A stretch of 64,000 bases of DNA from Nocardia jejuensis NBRC 103114 (GTDB lineage Bacteria > Actinomycetota > Actinomycetes > Mycobacteriales > Mycobacteriaceae), in the NCBI RefSeq assembly GCF_001613145.1, contig NZ_BDBU01000019.1, positions 186,001 through 250,000 on the forward strand. Direction: 5' to 3'. Shown here in pieces: positions 47,539 through 56,905 of this stretch. The position numbers and the translations under genes were made by a program. The first letter of the stretch is position 1, and the number at the start of each line of letters is the position of its first letter. The notes under the pieces were generated by a model. That model did not search any database. It was not told the DNA's origin and was given only the letters and a program-made list of their open reading frames with translations.

Positions 47539-48594
47539 TTACAGGCGAAGCGCTGAACGCATCAAAGCGTCCAATTCCTTGCCCAGATCGCTGACATCGA
47601 ACTGATCCTCGAAGAGCACTGCTACTTCACCGACAGCCAACTCGGGCGACGAACACAAGACGGTGTCGAAGCCGTTGCCTGTCAACCACAGCATCGCTGT
47701 CGAGTCGATGACACCCTCACGGTTCCATTCGGGGATGTCACCCAGCCAGCCCGCCCAGGTCGCGAAAGTCGACATATACGACGGCTGAGCAAGGCCGTAG
47801 GATTCGCCGTCGAGCATGGTGAACCCAGGGTGCACATCCGTGAGGAACCGGTGCACCGCAGGTGGCAGCGTCTCCCAGAAAGGTGGTGTCGGTCCGGTGA
47901 AGGTATGCGGATCCCATCCCACCCAGACCACCGTATTTCCGTCGGTGTCTTCGACGAAGTAGAGCAGAGCCTGACCCTCCGAATGCCATCGGCAGACGCG
48001 CACGTCGCGCAGCCTGGCATGCAGTTCGGAGGCAAAATCGGGGATCAAATCCAGGAAGTCGGAATCCCAGCGTCGCAGCGCCAACCGTACCCGTTCTTCA
48101 CGATCACCTGCCGTGTCGATTTCTAGGAACGGCGCTGTCGCATGGACCTCCGGCACGTCGAACATGAACACGATCGGGCCATCGCCTCGATCACCACCCA
48201 ATAGTTCCTGGAGTTTGTGCGTGCCCGAGACCATCGATGGGGCACCGAATTCGAGCTGGTCGAGCAACCGCGCGTCGCCTGCGGCGGCCGATGACACTGC
48301 GCGGTGCAGGTCAGATCGCACCCTGTTCTCCAACTGCACCTGCTCGGCCTGGTGGTCCTGGTCGATCCCGTTCACCACGGCAGCGCTGCGCCCGCGTTGG
48401 TGCCAGTACGCCGGCCGTGACACCCACTGCATGTTTGCTGGCGTGTGGGTCACATGCCACATCTGCTCCGGCGTGAGATCAGCAAATCCCGGGAACTGCA
48501 CAAGCTCCGACAGCGGGATGATGCGCGCCGCGGCGACTGCGGAGTCGAACTTGCCCGGGCCGATCTGTCCCCCGTGCCGTAACTGCCCCTGCAT
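47539..48594 (-). CDS. Nuclease-toxin remnant fused to SUKH-like immunity domain (tentative)
   Basis: This 351-residue ORF has two unlike parts. Residues 1-70 (PLSELVQFPGFADLTPEQMW...HTPANMQWVSRPAYWHQRGRS) resemble the C-terminal end of HNH-like toxin nucleases, which carry NPAN.QW.S...N..K.. motifs; here the metal-binding residues are incomplete. Residues 120-351 are alpha/beta with LPPAVHRFLTDVHPGFTMLDGESYGLAQPSYMSTFATWAGWLG. This texture fits SMI1/KNR4 (SUKH)-type immunity proteins. Such a joint could arise by recombination that joined the toxin tail to the adjacent immunity gene. Assignment by eye only; it could also be a single uncharacterised family. Confidence 0.4.
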   Translation of the reverse strand: MQGQLRHGGQIGPGKFDSAVAAARIIPLSELVQFPGFADLTPEQMWHVTHTPANMQWVSRPAYWHQRGRSAAVVNGIDQDHQAEQVQLENRVRSDLHRAVSSAAAGDARLLDQLEFGAPSMVSGTHKLQELLGGDRGDGPIVFMFDVPEVHATAPFLEIDTAGDREERVRLALRRWDSDFLDLIPDFASELHARLRDVRVCRWHSEGQALLYFVEDTDGNTVVWVGWDPHTFTGPTPPFWETLPPAVHRFLTDVHPGFTMLDGESYGLAQPSYMSTFATWAGWLGDIPEWNREGVIDSTAMLWLTGNGFDTVLCSSPELAVGEVAVLFEDQFDVSDLGKELDALMRSALRL

Positions 48595-48908
48595 AACCTC
48601 GAACCTCTTTCTCCGACCAACAGCGCCACAGCGGAAAAGGTTTGCTCAGACGGCCCGAGCGCGCCGCCTCATCCGCTGCCTGCGGCCATCGTGGCAGCAC
48701 CCGACCCTGACCTCCTGAGAGATCTTTCCCAGCCACGGAGGCTGGCTCCACAACACCCTCTTCTGACAAGGCTGAATCGCCGATATCCCAAACCGATCGG
48801 GTCGCAGAACGGCCAATCGGCCTTCCCAGACATGGTGGTAATTGGACGCACCTGCACATTACGGTCAGATGTGTGGGAATCGCACACCAGTTCGCAGGCG
48901 AGTTCGAG
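48595..48908. other. Divergent promoter region
   Basis: It lies between the 48594 minus gene and the 48909 plus gene. No motif stands out. Confidence 0.4.
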
Positions 48909-49523
48909 ATGCATCTGACAGTGCACCCAGACGTGGATGAAGCACGCCTGACCGACTGGGCTGTTACCCACACCCTGCGCTACTCGCACATCGTGCTCGA
49001 CCGCGGCGCCACACCCGATCAACCGATGCTGACGCTCACAGAGTCCGGAACAGTCGACGGCATGAAGCGAACCGTACGAACCCTCACCGCCGCCATGCGC
49101 TCGGCAGGGTTCTCCGTCGTCCGCGTCAAGATCGAAGCCAGCCCCCACAACGCCCAGATACCGCAGTCCGCGCAGGAAGCCGAGAGCCTCTCGGCCGACT
49201 GCTATTTCGAGCACCACATCAAACTTCTCCTGTCCGGCCACGACGACCTCAGACGCATCCGGACACTCGCCGAACCACACTCTGCCCATGTCTCCCGCAA
49301 TGCGCGCCGACCAGTCGGCCACGACTGCCACGAGCGATTCGTGACCCAGCGATGCCGCGGCGTCGGTCTGACGGAGGCAAGTCGGCAGTTCGAGGATTTG
49401 CGGAAAGACCTGAGCACCAACGGATTCACCATTGTCGAGGTCGAACAAGAATACGTCGTTCACGACGACCATCCCGCCCTCGACGCTGGATGGATCGCCG
49501 AATCGGACGCAGCCGCGCCATGA
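48909..49523 (+). CDS. Hypothetical protein coupled to AbiEii-like nucleotidyltransferase
   Basis: ATG at 48909 starts MHLTVHPDVDEARLTDWAV; an in-frame GTG at 48873 would add 12 residues. The 204-residue protein has HIVLDRGATPDQPMLTLTESG, VVRVKIEAS and CYFEHHIKLLL. These motifs recur in actinobacterial proteins that sit next to nucleotidyltransferases. Its stop overlaps the next start (ATGA), so the two are made in step, like the AbiEi/AbiEii pair, although this protein lacks the winged-helix AbiEi antitoxin look. It could be the regulator or a substrate-presenting subunit. Confidence 0.6.
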   Translation: MHLTVHPDVDEARLTDWAVTHTLRYSHIVLDRGATPDQPMLTLTESGTVDGMKRTVRTLTAAMRSAGFSVVRVKIEASPHNAQIPQSAQEAESLSADCYFEHHIKLLLSGHDDLRRIRTLAEPHSAHVSRNARRPVGHDCHERFVTQRCRGVGLTEASRQFEDLRKDLSTNGFTIVEVEQEYVVHDDHPALDAGWIAESDAAAP

Positions 49524-50476
49524 TCGCCATCGATGCGCACCGAACCACGCTGGACCATGTCCTGGCCCTGGTCGCCAACTCGGACTGGGGTGCGGGAATG
49601 GTGCTACGTGGCAGCATGACACTGCATGCTTGGGTAGGACACCAAGCGCGGCCACCGGGCGACCTGGACTGGATCATTCCCGAACCCCAGTTGTGCGACC
49701 CGCTCGAGCCCTTCCCCTACATCGACAGCATCGAATCGGTTCAGCAATGGCCAGAGGCCGCCGCTGGCGCTGCGCGTTACCAGATCTGGACCGCCGAGGA
49801 CTTCGACACCTTCGGACTGCATCCGAAACTTCCCCCGGAAGGGTTGCGATGGATACACACCGACGAATACGAACGCCCTTCACTGAAAGATGAACTGATC
49901 GAAACAATTGCCCAGGATCCCCATGCGAGCGACGACGTAATGCTCGATGCCGACGGCGTCCACACCGACGAGCACTGGCCGTATTTCGACGACTACGACA
50001 GCACCGGCACCAGACTGATCGTTCCCTGGCACAGCAAGCGGCACGGATCGGGGCAGGTGCAGCTGGATTTCGCCGTCGACCAAAGCCTTCCCGACCCGCC
50101 GGTGTGGACCGCCATACCTCGTACCGACGGTCGACTGCCTACACCGATCCTCACCGCAACCAGGGAGTTGTCCCTGGCCTGGAAACTCCTATGGCTGCAT
50201 ACCGACTCGGCCCAAGCGAGAAGCGCAGAGGGCAAAGACCTCTACGACGCAGTAATTCTGGCCGAATGCCCGCAAACCAACCTCACACCCCGACTACTGC
50301 GAACAATACTCGGAACCAACGTGCGCGATTTCACCCCCACAGCTGTCCGAGACTGGCGCGTCGACTGGACCAAATTCCTCGACACCCATCCAGATATCCA
50401 TGGCGATCTCGGTGACTGGCTCGATCGATTGGTCCGCGCCATACCAACCCCGACCATTCGAAAAGAACATTCCTGA
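49520..50476 (+). CDS. AbiEii/AbiGii-type nucleotidyltransferase
   Basis: The ATG overlaps the upstream stop by 4 bases. The 318 residues contain VLRGSMTLHAWVGHQARPPGDLDW, matching the GS-x(n)-R..S/G-D-x-D nucleotidyltransferase signature of AbiEii toxins, with the Asp pair in GDLDW. A later KDLYDAVILAE motif matches the family C-terminus, where KDxxD is conserved. AbiEii enzymes transfer a nucleotide to an RNA target and cause abortive infection or growth arrest. Here a non-AbiEi partner precedes it, so antitoxin control may differ. The length is normal and all visible catalytic residues are present. Confidence 0.7.
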   Translation: MIAIDAHRTTLDHVLALVANSDWGAGMVLRGSMTLHAWVGHQARPPGDLDWIIPEPQLCDPLEPFPYIDSIESVQQWPEAAAGAARYQIWTAEDFDTFGLHPKLPPEGLRWIHTDEYERPSLKDELIETIAQDPHASDDVMLDADGVHTDEHWPYFDDYDSTGTRLIVPWHSKRHGSGQVQLDFAVDQSLPDPPVWTAIPRTDGRLPTPILTATRELSLAWKLLWLHTDSAQARSAEGKDLYDAVILAECPQTNLTPRLLRTILGTNVRDFTPTAVRDWRVDWTKFLDTHPDIHGDLGDWLDRLVRAIPTPTIRKEHS

Positions 50477-50850
50477 CTGGTCAGAGCCCGAGAAGGTGGT
50501 GTTCGGTAAGCCGATCAACCACCGGAACACCAACACCAATGCATTCCGCCCAGGCCACCGATGTTCCGTGACAGTGCTCCAGGAGCTGTCCTGGTGCCCC
50601 GGCCTCATCCGGAACAATCCGAGCCATGGACGGCCACCTGCCTCGGCAACTTTCTCGATGCCTCTCCCCTTTCGAGCTGCCGGCCCCCTCGATCCCGCAA
50701 CCCGACAGGACCGAACCGTGTTCTCCCGGAACAGGTTCGGTCACCACAATGGCGGATCCGGTGGGCATTCACACGCCCGTCCTTCCACCACCCGCACCAC
50801 ACGCACGCGATCGGCAACGCCGCGAACTCGCGTAAAGAACAATAGCGCGG
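50477..50850. other. Tail-to-tail intergenic region
   Basis: It lies between two converging genes. Several frames are open but look like shadows. No clean terminator hairpin was found. Confidence 0.4.
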
Positions 50851-51885
50851 CTATCGGTAGCTCCGAAGGTCACCGGTTCGCCTGACATCAAGTGTGGCGC
50901 AATGGAACCCGCCTCCGAGTGAACGTCCTTGCCGCCACGCCAGAGGCGCGCAGGTGATCCCCTTGTTCTCGAGCAGTCGCATGAGCTGGATCTGTGAGTG
51001 TTCTACAACAACCAGGTCGGGAGCAAGACTCAACAGATTCATGCTGATCCAGGGCGAACTGAAGGGGTAACCTCGATAGCCGGTATCGATCGGCTCGGGC
51101 GCCTTGAGGATCTCCCACGACTTCAAACACCTCGGTATGGTCTTCTCGGTGACCCGGGAGGGGTTGACCAGCAACAATCCCGGCCTGAGGGCTGTGAGGG
51201 TCGTATCGATGTGCGTTGATTTGTACAGATTGTCGCAAGGGTGAACGCGATACTCCGGTCCCAGAGTGTTTTGTAGCCATCGTGCACCTAAGCGGTTACC
51301 CGAATCGGAGACCAGATAGAGGATGTCGGTACCGAGGCGCAGGCAATTCGCCGCGTCGAACACAGGCTCTTCTTCTCGGAGCGCGATTTGTGACCTATCG
51401 GTCCTGTTGTACATCGTTTCACGTAACCGGGGCCGTGGCGCAGCGATCCAGCGGGCTCCGCTGTCGAGGTAGTCGAGCAGAATCTCCCGATACGCCAGGG
51501 CTTCGTGTTGGCGCGATCGCAGGGACATCGGCGTTTCGATAATCGAGTGCCCGATCGCCAACAGCGTGTCCCGAGGGCAGAAGGTGTGCATGCCATCGGA
51601 GGACCAATCCGGTGTCGAGAACACTTCCGTGTGATCGACTACCCGAGGGTGACGGACAACAATTCCAGTCGCTCGCAGCAGCGATGTCAGCGCGGCGATG
51701 TCTTCTTCGGCCTCAGCGATGCATCGGTCGTCGAACGGGCCAGCTGGTATAGCCGTGACATCGCGGCAACGGATTGTGTGTCGTCCCTTGTCCGATGTGG
51801 GAACCTGGGCACCAGAGGCGCGGCCGACGATGACTTCCTCCAGCGGGCTCCACTCGTCATGCACCGATACCAGAGAGTCGGTCAT
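50851..51885 (-). CDS. Arginine:X amidinotransferase (GATM/StrB-like)
   Basis: The 344-residue protein belongs to the amidinotransferase family. It shows EEVIVGRASGA, EEPVFDAANCLRLG with the acidic residue, KSTHIDTTL with the His, and LGGGFHCATLDVRR with the nucleophilic Cys near 330. It should move an amidino group from L-arginine to a primary amine, forming a guanidino compound and ornithine. Its ATG overlaps the stop of the A-T-citrate synthase gene (ATGA), so the two work on one product. The acceptor could be glycine or the amine of the carrier-bound or released condensation product. Relatives make guanidinoacetate (AGAT) or scyllo-inosamine derivatives in streptomycin synthesis. Confidence 0.9.
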   Translation of the reverse strand: MTDSLVSVHDEWSPLEEVIVGRASGAQVPTSDKGRHTIRCRDVTAIPAGPFDDRCIAEAEEDIAALTSLLRATGIVVRHPRVVDHTEVFSTPDWSSDGMHTFCPRDTLLAIGHSIIETPMSLRSRQHEALAYREILLDYLDSGARWIAAPRPRLRETMYNRTDRSQIALREEEPVFDAANCLRLGTDILYLVSDSGNRLGARWLQNTLGPEYRVHPCDNLYKSTHIDTTLTALRPGLLLVNPSRVTEKTIPRCLKSWEILKAPEPIDTGYRGYPFSSPWISMNLLSLAPDLVVVEHSQIQLMRLLENKGITCAPLAWRQGRSLGGGFHCATLDVRRTGDLRSYR

Positions 51886-54800
51886 CGTCCCTCACTCGCG
51901 AGTTCGTCCCCGATGCAAGTGCTGGGTGTGGGCACCCCGCCAGCGCTTGCAGGAAAGGTGCGGGGGCCGTGGCCGACGTACCGCGCGTCCGGTCGGATGA
52001 GCGGTTGGCCGGTTCGGCGCTCTTCGACAATGTGGGCGACCCAACCGACGACTCGGTAGCAGACGTGCAGCGGCGCGGAGATATCGAGCGGAAGCCCGAG
52101 CGATTCGTACAGTAGCCCCCCGAACAAATCGTAGTTCGGTTGAGCACCGCCCTCTCTCGCGATCGCTGCGTCGAACATGGCGTTGGCTTTGTCGAGTCCC
52201 TCGTAGTTGCCCTCCCGTTTCGCGACTTGCGTTGCCACGTCACGGAACAGGCTCAATCGAGGGTCGCCCGTTCGGCTGAAGATCGCATGACCGAGGCCCT
52301 CGACCGGCTCCCTGTTGTCGAGTCGGCGTTCGATATACGCCGTGACCGCCTCGGGGCCCTCGAGCCCCTGCAGTTGTCCATAGGACGTTTCCGAGGCATA
52401 GCCGTGGCGGGCGCCCGAGAAGACGTTGGCCGCCGTGGCCACCGCGGCCTGAACCGTCGTGTGCGCGCCACTGGCCACCAGCGCAGCGAAAGTCGATGCG
52501 GTGGTGCCGTTATCGGCGTGAATGATCGCGTCCTTGGTGATGGCCTCGATGTTCGACGGCGTCGTCGGAAGGTCGAGCATGCGCAGGAGGTTCTCTATGT
52601 GACCGCCCCCGTGGCGGGGCGGTACCGGGCTTTTGTGGTGGCGCAGACGCTGGTACGCGCTCAGTATCGTCGGAAGTTTGGCGATCAGATCGAGACCGGC
52701 GCCCAGGACTGCCTCGCTCGTCTGCAGTTGCAGGCGGTCGCCCGAGCCGGAGTGTTCTGCGGCGAGTACCGACACGGCGGTGGCCAGTGTCGCCATGGGG
52801 TGGGCGTCGCGGCGTGCGCAGTGAGCCAGGATCCGAACCAGGGCGGGTTCGATTGTTCGCTTCGATGCCAGCGCAGCATTGAAGGAAACGAGTTGATCGC
52901 TGGTGGGCAGCTCGTGATGAATGAGGAGGTAAGCGACCTGCTCGAAGGTGGCGTGGGCTACCAGGTCTTCGAGGCGGTATCCGCAGTAGTACAGTGCTGC
53001 ATTTGCCACGTCGTTGTGGGTTATCTCGGTGTCAGTGACGAGTACGCCTCTCAGGCTTCGATTGACCTCACGTCGGCTGGTGCGTCCACGCACGAAGTCG
53101 AAGATCCCCTGAATCGAACGCAATTGGTGCTCGTACTCAGGACCTATCGTCCTGCCGAGGCGCGTTTGAAGTTCCAGCACAACACTGATCTGGGCCAGCG
53201 AATCCCAGCCTGCGATCGAGTGCAACTGCGCACTGTCCTCTATCTCGTGCGCGGGCGTCCCCACGATACGAGCAACGACAGACTTGACCTGCGCCAACGT
53301 CATGATCGACCCAGTCGCCGTACGCGAAGTGGCCCCTTGGGATTCGGCAACCAGAACGGCCACCTCGTCACGAGCTATCTTGCCGTTCTGGTTCAACGGC
53401 ATCGCCGTGACAGGGACGAGTTCAGCGGGAACCATGTACGGAGGAAGTACCTGTCGAACAGCCTCGAGATCGGTACCGAGCCCTGTCACCGCAGCAACGA
53501 GGAACTGCGGATCGCTGCTGGGCCAAGGCACTGCTACCGCATCGTGCGCGCCGGCGCCGCGCAGCGCCGCTTCAACGTCGCCGAGTTCGATGCGGTGCCC
53601 TCTGATTTTCACCTGCTGGTCGGTGCGCTGGAGATACACGAGGGTGCCATCGGCAAGACACTGGACGATGTCGCCGGTGCGGTAATAGCGACAGGGCTGG
53701 CCGCTATCGGAGCCGTGGCTCACAAAGCTGCGCTCTGTCTGGTCCTTGTCTGCGAGATAGCCCTCGAACACCTGGGGGCCGGCGATGCACAGCTCTCCTC
53801 GGTGCCCGGCACCGACCTCGTGTCCGGAGGCATCCACGATGATCGCGGTGTGGTGCTTGTAAAGTTCACCGATCGGCACGAGCCCGTTGACGCACAGACT
53901 CGGAGAGCGCTCGGACTGCCACACATGTTCGGACACAGAGATGGTCGACTCTGTGGGGCCATACTGGTTGACGATGATCGAGTGGGGTGCCGCCGCTTGC
54001 CACGCGGTGGCGATATCCTCGGGCAGCGCCTCTCCGCAGAACAGGCTGTACCGCAGGCCCGGCATACTCGCCGACCTCAACGTTCCCCCGCGGGCAATCG
54101 ACTTGGCGACAGAGGGAACCGAGGACCACACGGTCACGCCATAGTTGTTGATGAAGTCCACCGGCCTGGCGATCTCACCGGGTGTCATCGTAATCGCGTG
54201 CGCGCCTACCTCCCACGCCATGAAAGGGCCGAAAATCGAGAGGTCGAACGCTGCCTCGAAAGTCAGGGCGAAGACGTCACTTTCACCGAAATCGTGCCGG
54301 CACCCAAGGATATCGAGGTAATGCCGCAGGTTTCCATGGCTGATCGGGACACCTTTGGGTTCCCCGGTGCTGCCTGAGGTGAACATGATGTACGCGGTGT
54401 CGCCAGGATCAGGCGTGGCGCATTGCTCGAACGGCAGGGGGGTGGTGTGCGCGAGATCGACCGCGTCCACAATGCGTGGAACCTCATCGAGGGGAAGCAT
54501 TTTCGCCACTGCCTCCGGTAGGAAAAGGGTCGGCGCCTGGGCAGCCGATTCGATGATCTCGAGTAGCCGCGGCACCGAGAAACTGTCGGCGATGATCGTG
54601 TCCACTCGAGCGCGCGCGATGATCTCAGCGGTTCGCTGTGCGGGAAGTTTCGGGCTCAGCGGTATGAACGCCGCGCCAGCCACAAGCGAAGCGAGCTTGC
54701 CAACATGCTGGGTCGGGCCTTGAGCGGCGAGAATCGCGACCTTCAGTTGCTTACCGGGGGTTGCCGACTCGCGCAGGCGGGTGGCCCAACAGCGAGCTTC

Positions 54801-54926
54801 CTCCAGCATCTCCGCATAGGTCCATCGGCGACCGCGATGCACCAGGGCCGCCCAGTCCGGGTGTTGCTGTGCAGTACGGACGAACCCAGAAGCAAGGCCG
54901 CTCAAACCGCCTCGATCGTCGATCAT
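51882..54926 (-). CDS. Adenylation-carrier-citrate synthase fusion
   Basis: The ATG at 54926 follows AGGGA and gives 1014 residues. The A domain (1-520) has MFTSGSTGEPKG near 180, FDLSIF with Asp235, NQYGPTE, YRTGDIV and the A10 Lys in NQNGKIAR near 513. The carrier (545-620) has its Ser in AGWDSLAQ near 575. Residues 640-1000 are a complete citrate synthase: HADNGTTAST near 800, GARHGYASE (catalytic His near 839), GLGHAIF...GDPR (second His near 878), NYDLFGG (catalytic Asp near 930), YRVVGW and IRPDARYVGH (carboxylate-binding Arg). The A domain would load an amino acid on the carrier. The citrate-synthase part could then enolise that thioester and add it to oxaloacetate or another 2-oxo acid. 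The pocket reads roughly D-L-F-S-L-C-Q-I-S, no known code. Confidence 0.92.
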   Translation of the reverse strand: MIDDRGGLSGLASGFVRTAQQHPDWAALVHRGRRWTYAEMLEEARCWATRLRESATPGKQLKVAILAAQGPTQHVGKLASLVAGAAFIPLSPKLPAQRTAEIIARARVDTIIADSFSVPRLLEIIESAAQAPTLFLPEAVAKMLPLDEVPRIVDAVDLAHTTPLPFEQCATPDPGDTAYIMFTSGSTGEPKGVPISHGNLRHYLDILGCRHDFGESDVFALTFEAAFDLSIFGPFMAWEVGAHAITMTPGEIARPVDFINNYGVTVWSSVPSVAKSIARGGTLRSASMPGLRYSLFCGEALPEDIATAWQAAAPHSIIVNQYGPTESTISVSEHVWQSERSPSLCVNGLVPIGELYKHHTAIIVDASGHEVGAGHRGELCIAGPQVFEGYLADKDQTERSFVSHGSDSGQPCRYYRTGDIVQCLADGTLVYLQRTDQQVKIRGHRIELGDVEAALRGAGAHDAVAVPWPSSDPQFLVAAVTGLGTDLEAVRQVLPPYMVPAELVPVTAMPLNQNGKIARDEVAVLVAESQGATSRTATGSIMTLAQVKSVVARIVGTPAHEIEDSAQLHSIAGWDSLAQISVVLELQTRLGRTIGPEYEHQLRSIQGIFDFVRGRTSRREVNRSLRGVLVTDTEITHNDVANAALYYCGYRLEDLVAHATFEQVAYLLIHHELPTSDQLVSFNAALASKRTIEPALVRILAHCARRDAHPMATLATAVSVLAAEHSGSGDRLQLQTSEAVLGAGLDLIAKLPTILSAYQRLRHHKSPVPPRHGGGHIENLLRMLDLPTTPSNIEAITKDAIIHADNGTTASTFAALVASGAHTTVQAAVATAANVFSGARHGYASETSYGQLQGLEGPEAVTAYIERRLDNREPVEGLGHAIFSRTGDPRLSLFRDVATQVAKREGNYEGLDKANAMFDAAIAREGGAQPNYDLFGGLLYESLGLPLDISAPLHVCYRVVGWVAHIVEERRTGQPLIRPDARYVGHGPRTFPASAGGVPTPSTCIGDELASEGR

Positions 54927-55747
54927 ATCGTTCCCTGTCCCAATCGATCTCGACCGCCCAGCGCGGCCCACCACGCCGCGCGACCGCGCTGGCTGCGATC
55001 GGCCGGCAGGCACACCGCGCGTATCGCCCTAGCCCGCGCACTGAGGCCAGCGGTCTCAACGGCAGATAAGGGGTGCTCTACCAATCGGTTTCGCGATCGG
55101 CTCGGAAGGCAGAGCCGTACCTGTCCACGGGCGCAGCCTGCAACTCGCCCGTGCGCTGAGCACGCGAGCGAGTGTCCTCGATGAGAGATACTGCGCTCGA
55201 GCGTATGCCGAGACCGACTGACATCTCGATCGACTGCAGGTGCGGTCACGCCGACCCCCTCTGGCATAGGTTTTATGGTGCCGCACGCCGCGGCGAGAAG
55301 AGGGTGTTTTGCCTGAACCCTAAAGGCGACACTTCCTGGGCTGAGCGTCGCCGATTTCTTGGCCTCGTCCTTCACACACCAGCACCCGTGGTCGCCCTCA
55401 CCCCGAGACCACTGTCACCGAAAACGGCTGACCTGCACCAGTTCTCGAGACGCGCAACACTTCCTTGTCTACACCCGGCCCCCCGGGTGACAACGACGCC
55501 GCGACACGCGGTGGCCCCTCACCCGAGTGAGGCCCGATGTCACCGTGACAGGTCGAGTTCCCAGCCCGCACAGTGCGTGCAGACAGTAGCTATCCGAAGA
55601 TCGACTCGTCATGACAGCCCCCGCCGCCCCCAGATTGCGGCAGAGGGTCACGCGCGCGCTCAACTGATCGGATCGCGACCCCGCTATCTGCGCAGGGGAC
55701 TCTCACGACGAAGACCTTCGATCCACAAAATGTGCTGATCGCACAGG
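54927..55747. other. Upstream region of the fusion operon
   Basis: The plus-strand frame 55172-55738 is rich in Arg and Pro and looks like a shadow. The first 250 bases should contain the operon promoter and leader. A short palindrome (CCTCACCCGAGTGAGG) is at about 55515-55530, but its role is unclear. Confidence 0.4.
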
Positions 55748-56566
55748 TCAGCCGAAGGTGGCTGCAAAGACGAGTCCCGATTCCAGTTGCAGCATCCGAT
55801 GCAACACATCCAACCCGGCGAAGACAGCAGGGGCGAGCGGACTGGGGATATCCGACAGTTCGATTGGTGTGATAGTTATTGCCGCCTTATAACTATAAGG
55901 CAGAGCCGACTCCTCTGCTGAGGCCAAGGCATACACGAGCGTTAGCATCGCCGCCCGGTGGGGCTCACACGTAGCAGCGAACTCGCCGATCGACTCGATG
56001 ATCCCAACCTCGTACGCGCTGTCCGGGAACGCTGCAGAGAGAAAGGCCAACCCACATCTAACGGCCTCGCATTCATCTGGCCAACGTCGCAACAGCACAC
56101 GAGCAATCGCCTCGACGGCTCTCTCAACAGCCAATTCGTGCGCACTCAGGATGACGCCGAGTTCAAGAGCAGAGCGTCTGTCTGCGTCCTGCGCCGCTAG
56201 TCGTCGCCCCACAGTGCCGATCTCAGCAATCAGTAGGACGAGCCAAAGACGGAACGGCGCTGCGACCCGGTCGTTCCTGAAAACCCCCGCCAGTAACTCG
56301 ATGGGTTCAACAGTCTGCGGCGTGCACCTCACCTGATGCAATACAGAGTCATGGAGTCGGGCCAGCAATTCGCGGTCATCTTTGAGCTGCGTGGCTTCCT
56401 CGCTCAGCCACCAATTAGTCACTCGCATAGCCATGGCATCAGCCTGCAAGCGACTCGCGCCCACACGGACAGTGTCCAACAGTGGAGGTAGCCCCTCAAC
56501 ACGAGGCGACGCTGCAGCCTCCGTCGGTGCCCTGGCGGCAGTCTCGCTGGTGACCCAGTGTGGCAT
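55748..56566 (-). CDS. Truncated paralogue of the 45.3-kb hypothetical protein
   Basis: The 272 residues correspond to the C-terminal two thirds of the 431-residue plus-strand protein (LPPLLDTVR, TNWWLSEEATQL, GTVGRRLAAQDADRRSAL, LRRWPDECEAVRCGLAFLSAAFP, PSPLAP). The first 150 residues are absent and the sequence begins after the proline-rich linker. An ATG at 56566 provides a start, but the gene may be a decayed copy. It is in inverted orientation to its partner, marking the right arm of the island. Confidence 0.65.
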   Translation of the reverse strand: MPHWVTSETAARAPTEAAASPRVEGLPPLLDTVRVGASRLQADAMAMRVTNWWLSEEATQLKDDRELLARLHDSVLHQVRCTPQTVEPIELLAGVFRNDRVAAPFRLWLVLLIAEIGTVGRRLAAQDADRRSALELGVILSAHELAVERAVEAIARVLLRRWPDECEAVRCGLAFLSAAFPDSAYEVGIIESIGEFAATCEPHRAAMLTLVYALASAEESALPYSYKAAITITPIELSDIPSPLAPAVFAGLDVLHRMLQLESGLVFAATFG

Positions 56567-56619
56567 TCGGCATCATCATCGCGACAGCGAGAACGCGCTG
56601 TGTGATCGTGGATGTTGAT

Positions 56620-56862
56620 TCACCGTACGGAGGTTGCGAGAGATACGTTCAATCCCAGGAGGTCGGCCAACTCGACAAGTTTGCTCAGGGACACGCGATC
56701 CACGTAGAGATTACGGATTCTCCACAGCGTCCCGAGATCGAGGTTGAGTCGACAGGCGGTTTCGGTGGGGGTGAGTTCGAGCTGGTGGATGCGTTGGATG
56801 ATTTCGGTGGCGAGTGCTCTTCTCACATGTAGATCTTGGCTGCACAGGGTTCGTTTGGGCAT
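56620..56862 (-). CDS. XRE-type (HigA2-like) DNA-binding protein
   Basis: ATG at 56862 gives 80 residues; an in-frame GTG/ATG at 56886 would add 8. The helix-turn-helix region reads ALATEIIQRIHQLELTPTETACRLNLDLGTLWRIRNLYVDRVSLSKLVELADLLG, the compact XRE type of stand-alone antitoxins, with the C-terminal LGLNVSL strand typical of HigA2 relatives. A perfect palindrome 44 bases upstream is probably its operator. It has no toxin gene directly beside it; the truncated paralogue follows on the same strand after 53 bases. Confidence 0.7.
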   Translation of the reverse strand: MPKRTLCSQDLHVRRALATEIIQRIHQLELTPTETACRLNLDLGTLWRIRNLYVDRVSLSKLVELADLLGLNVSLATSVR

Positions 56863-56905
56863 GGCCACAGGGTAAGGACGCTGCAAGGAACTCCGTGGGT
56901 CGATG

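Noticed and set aside
52140..54377. Very long plus-strand ORF of 745 codons
   Set aside because: It lies wholly antisense to the A-T-citrate synthase gene and has no domain; it is open because of high GC codon bias on the other strand.
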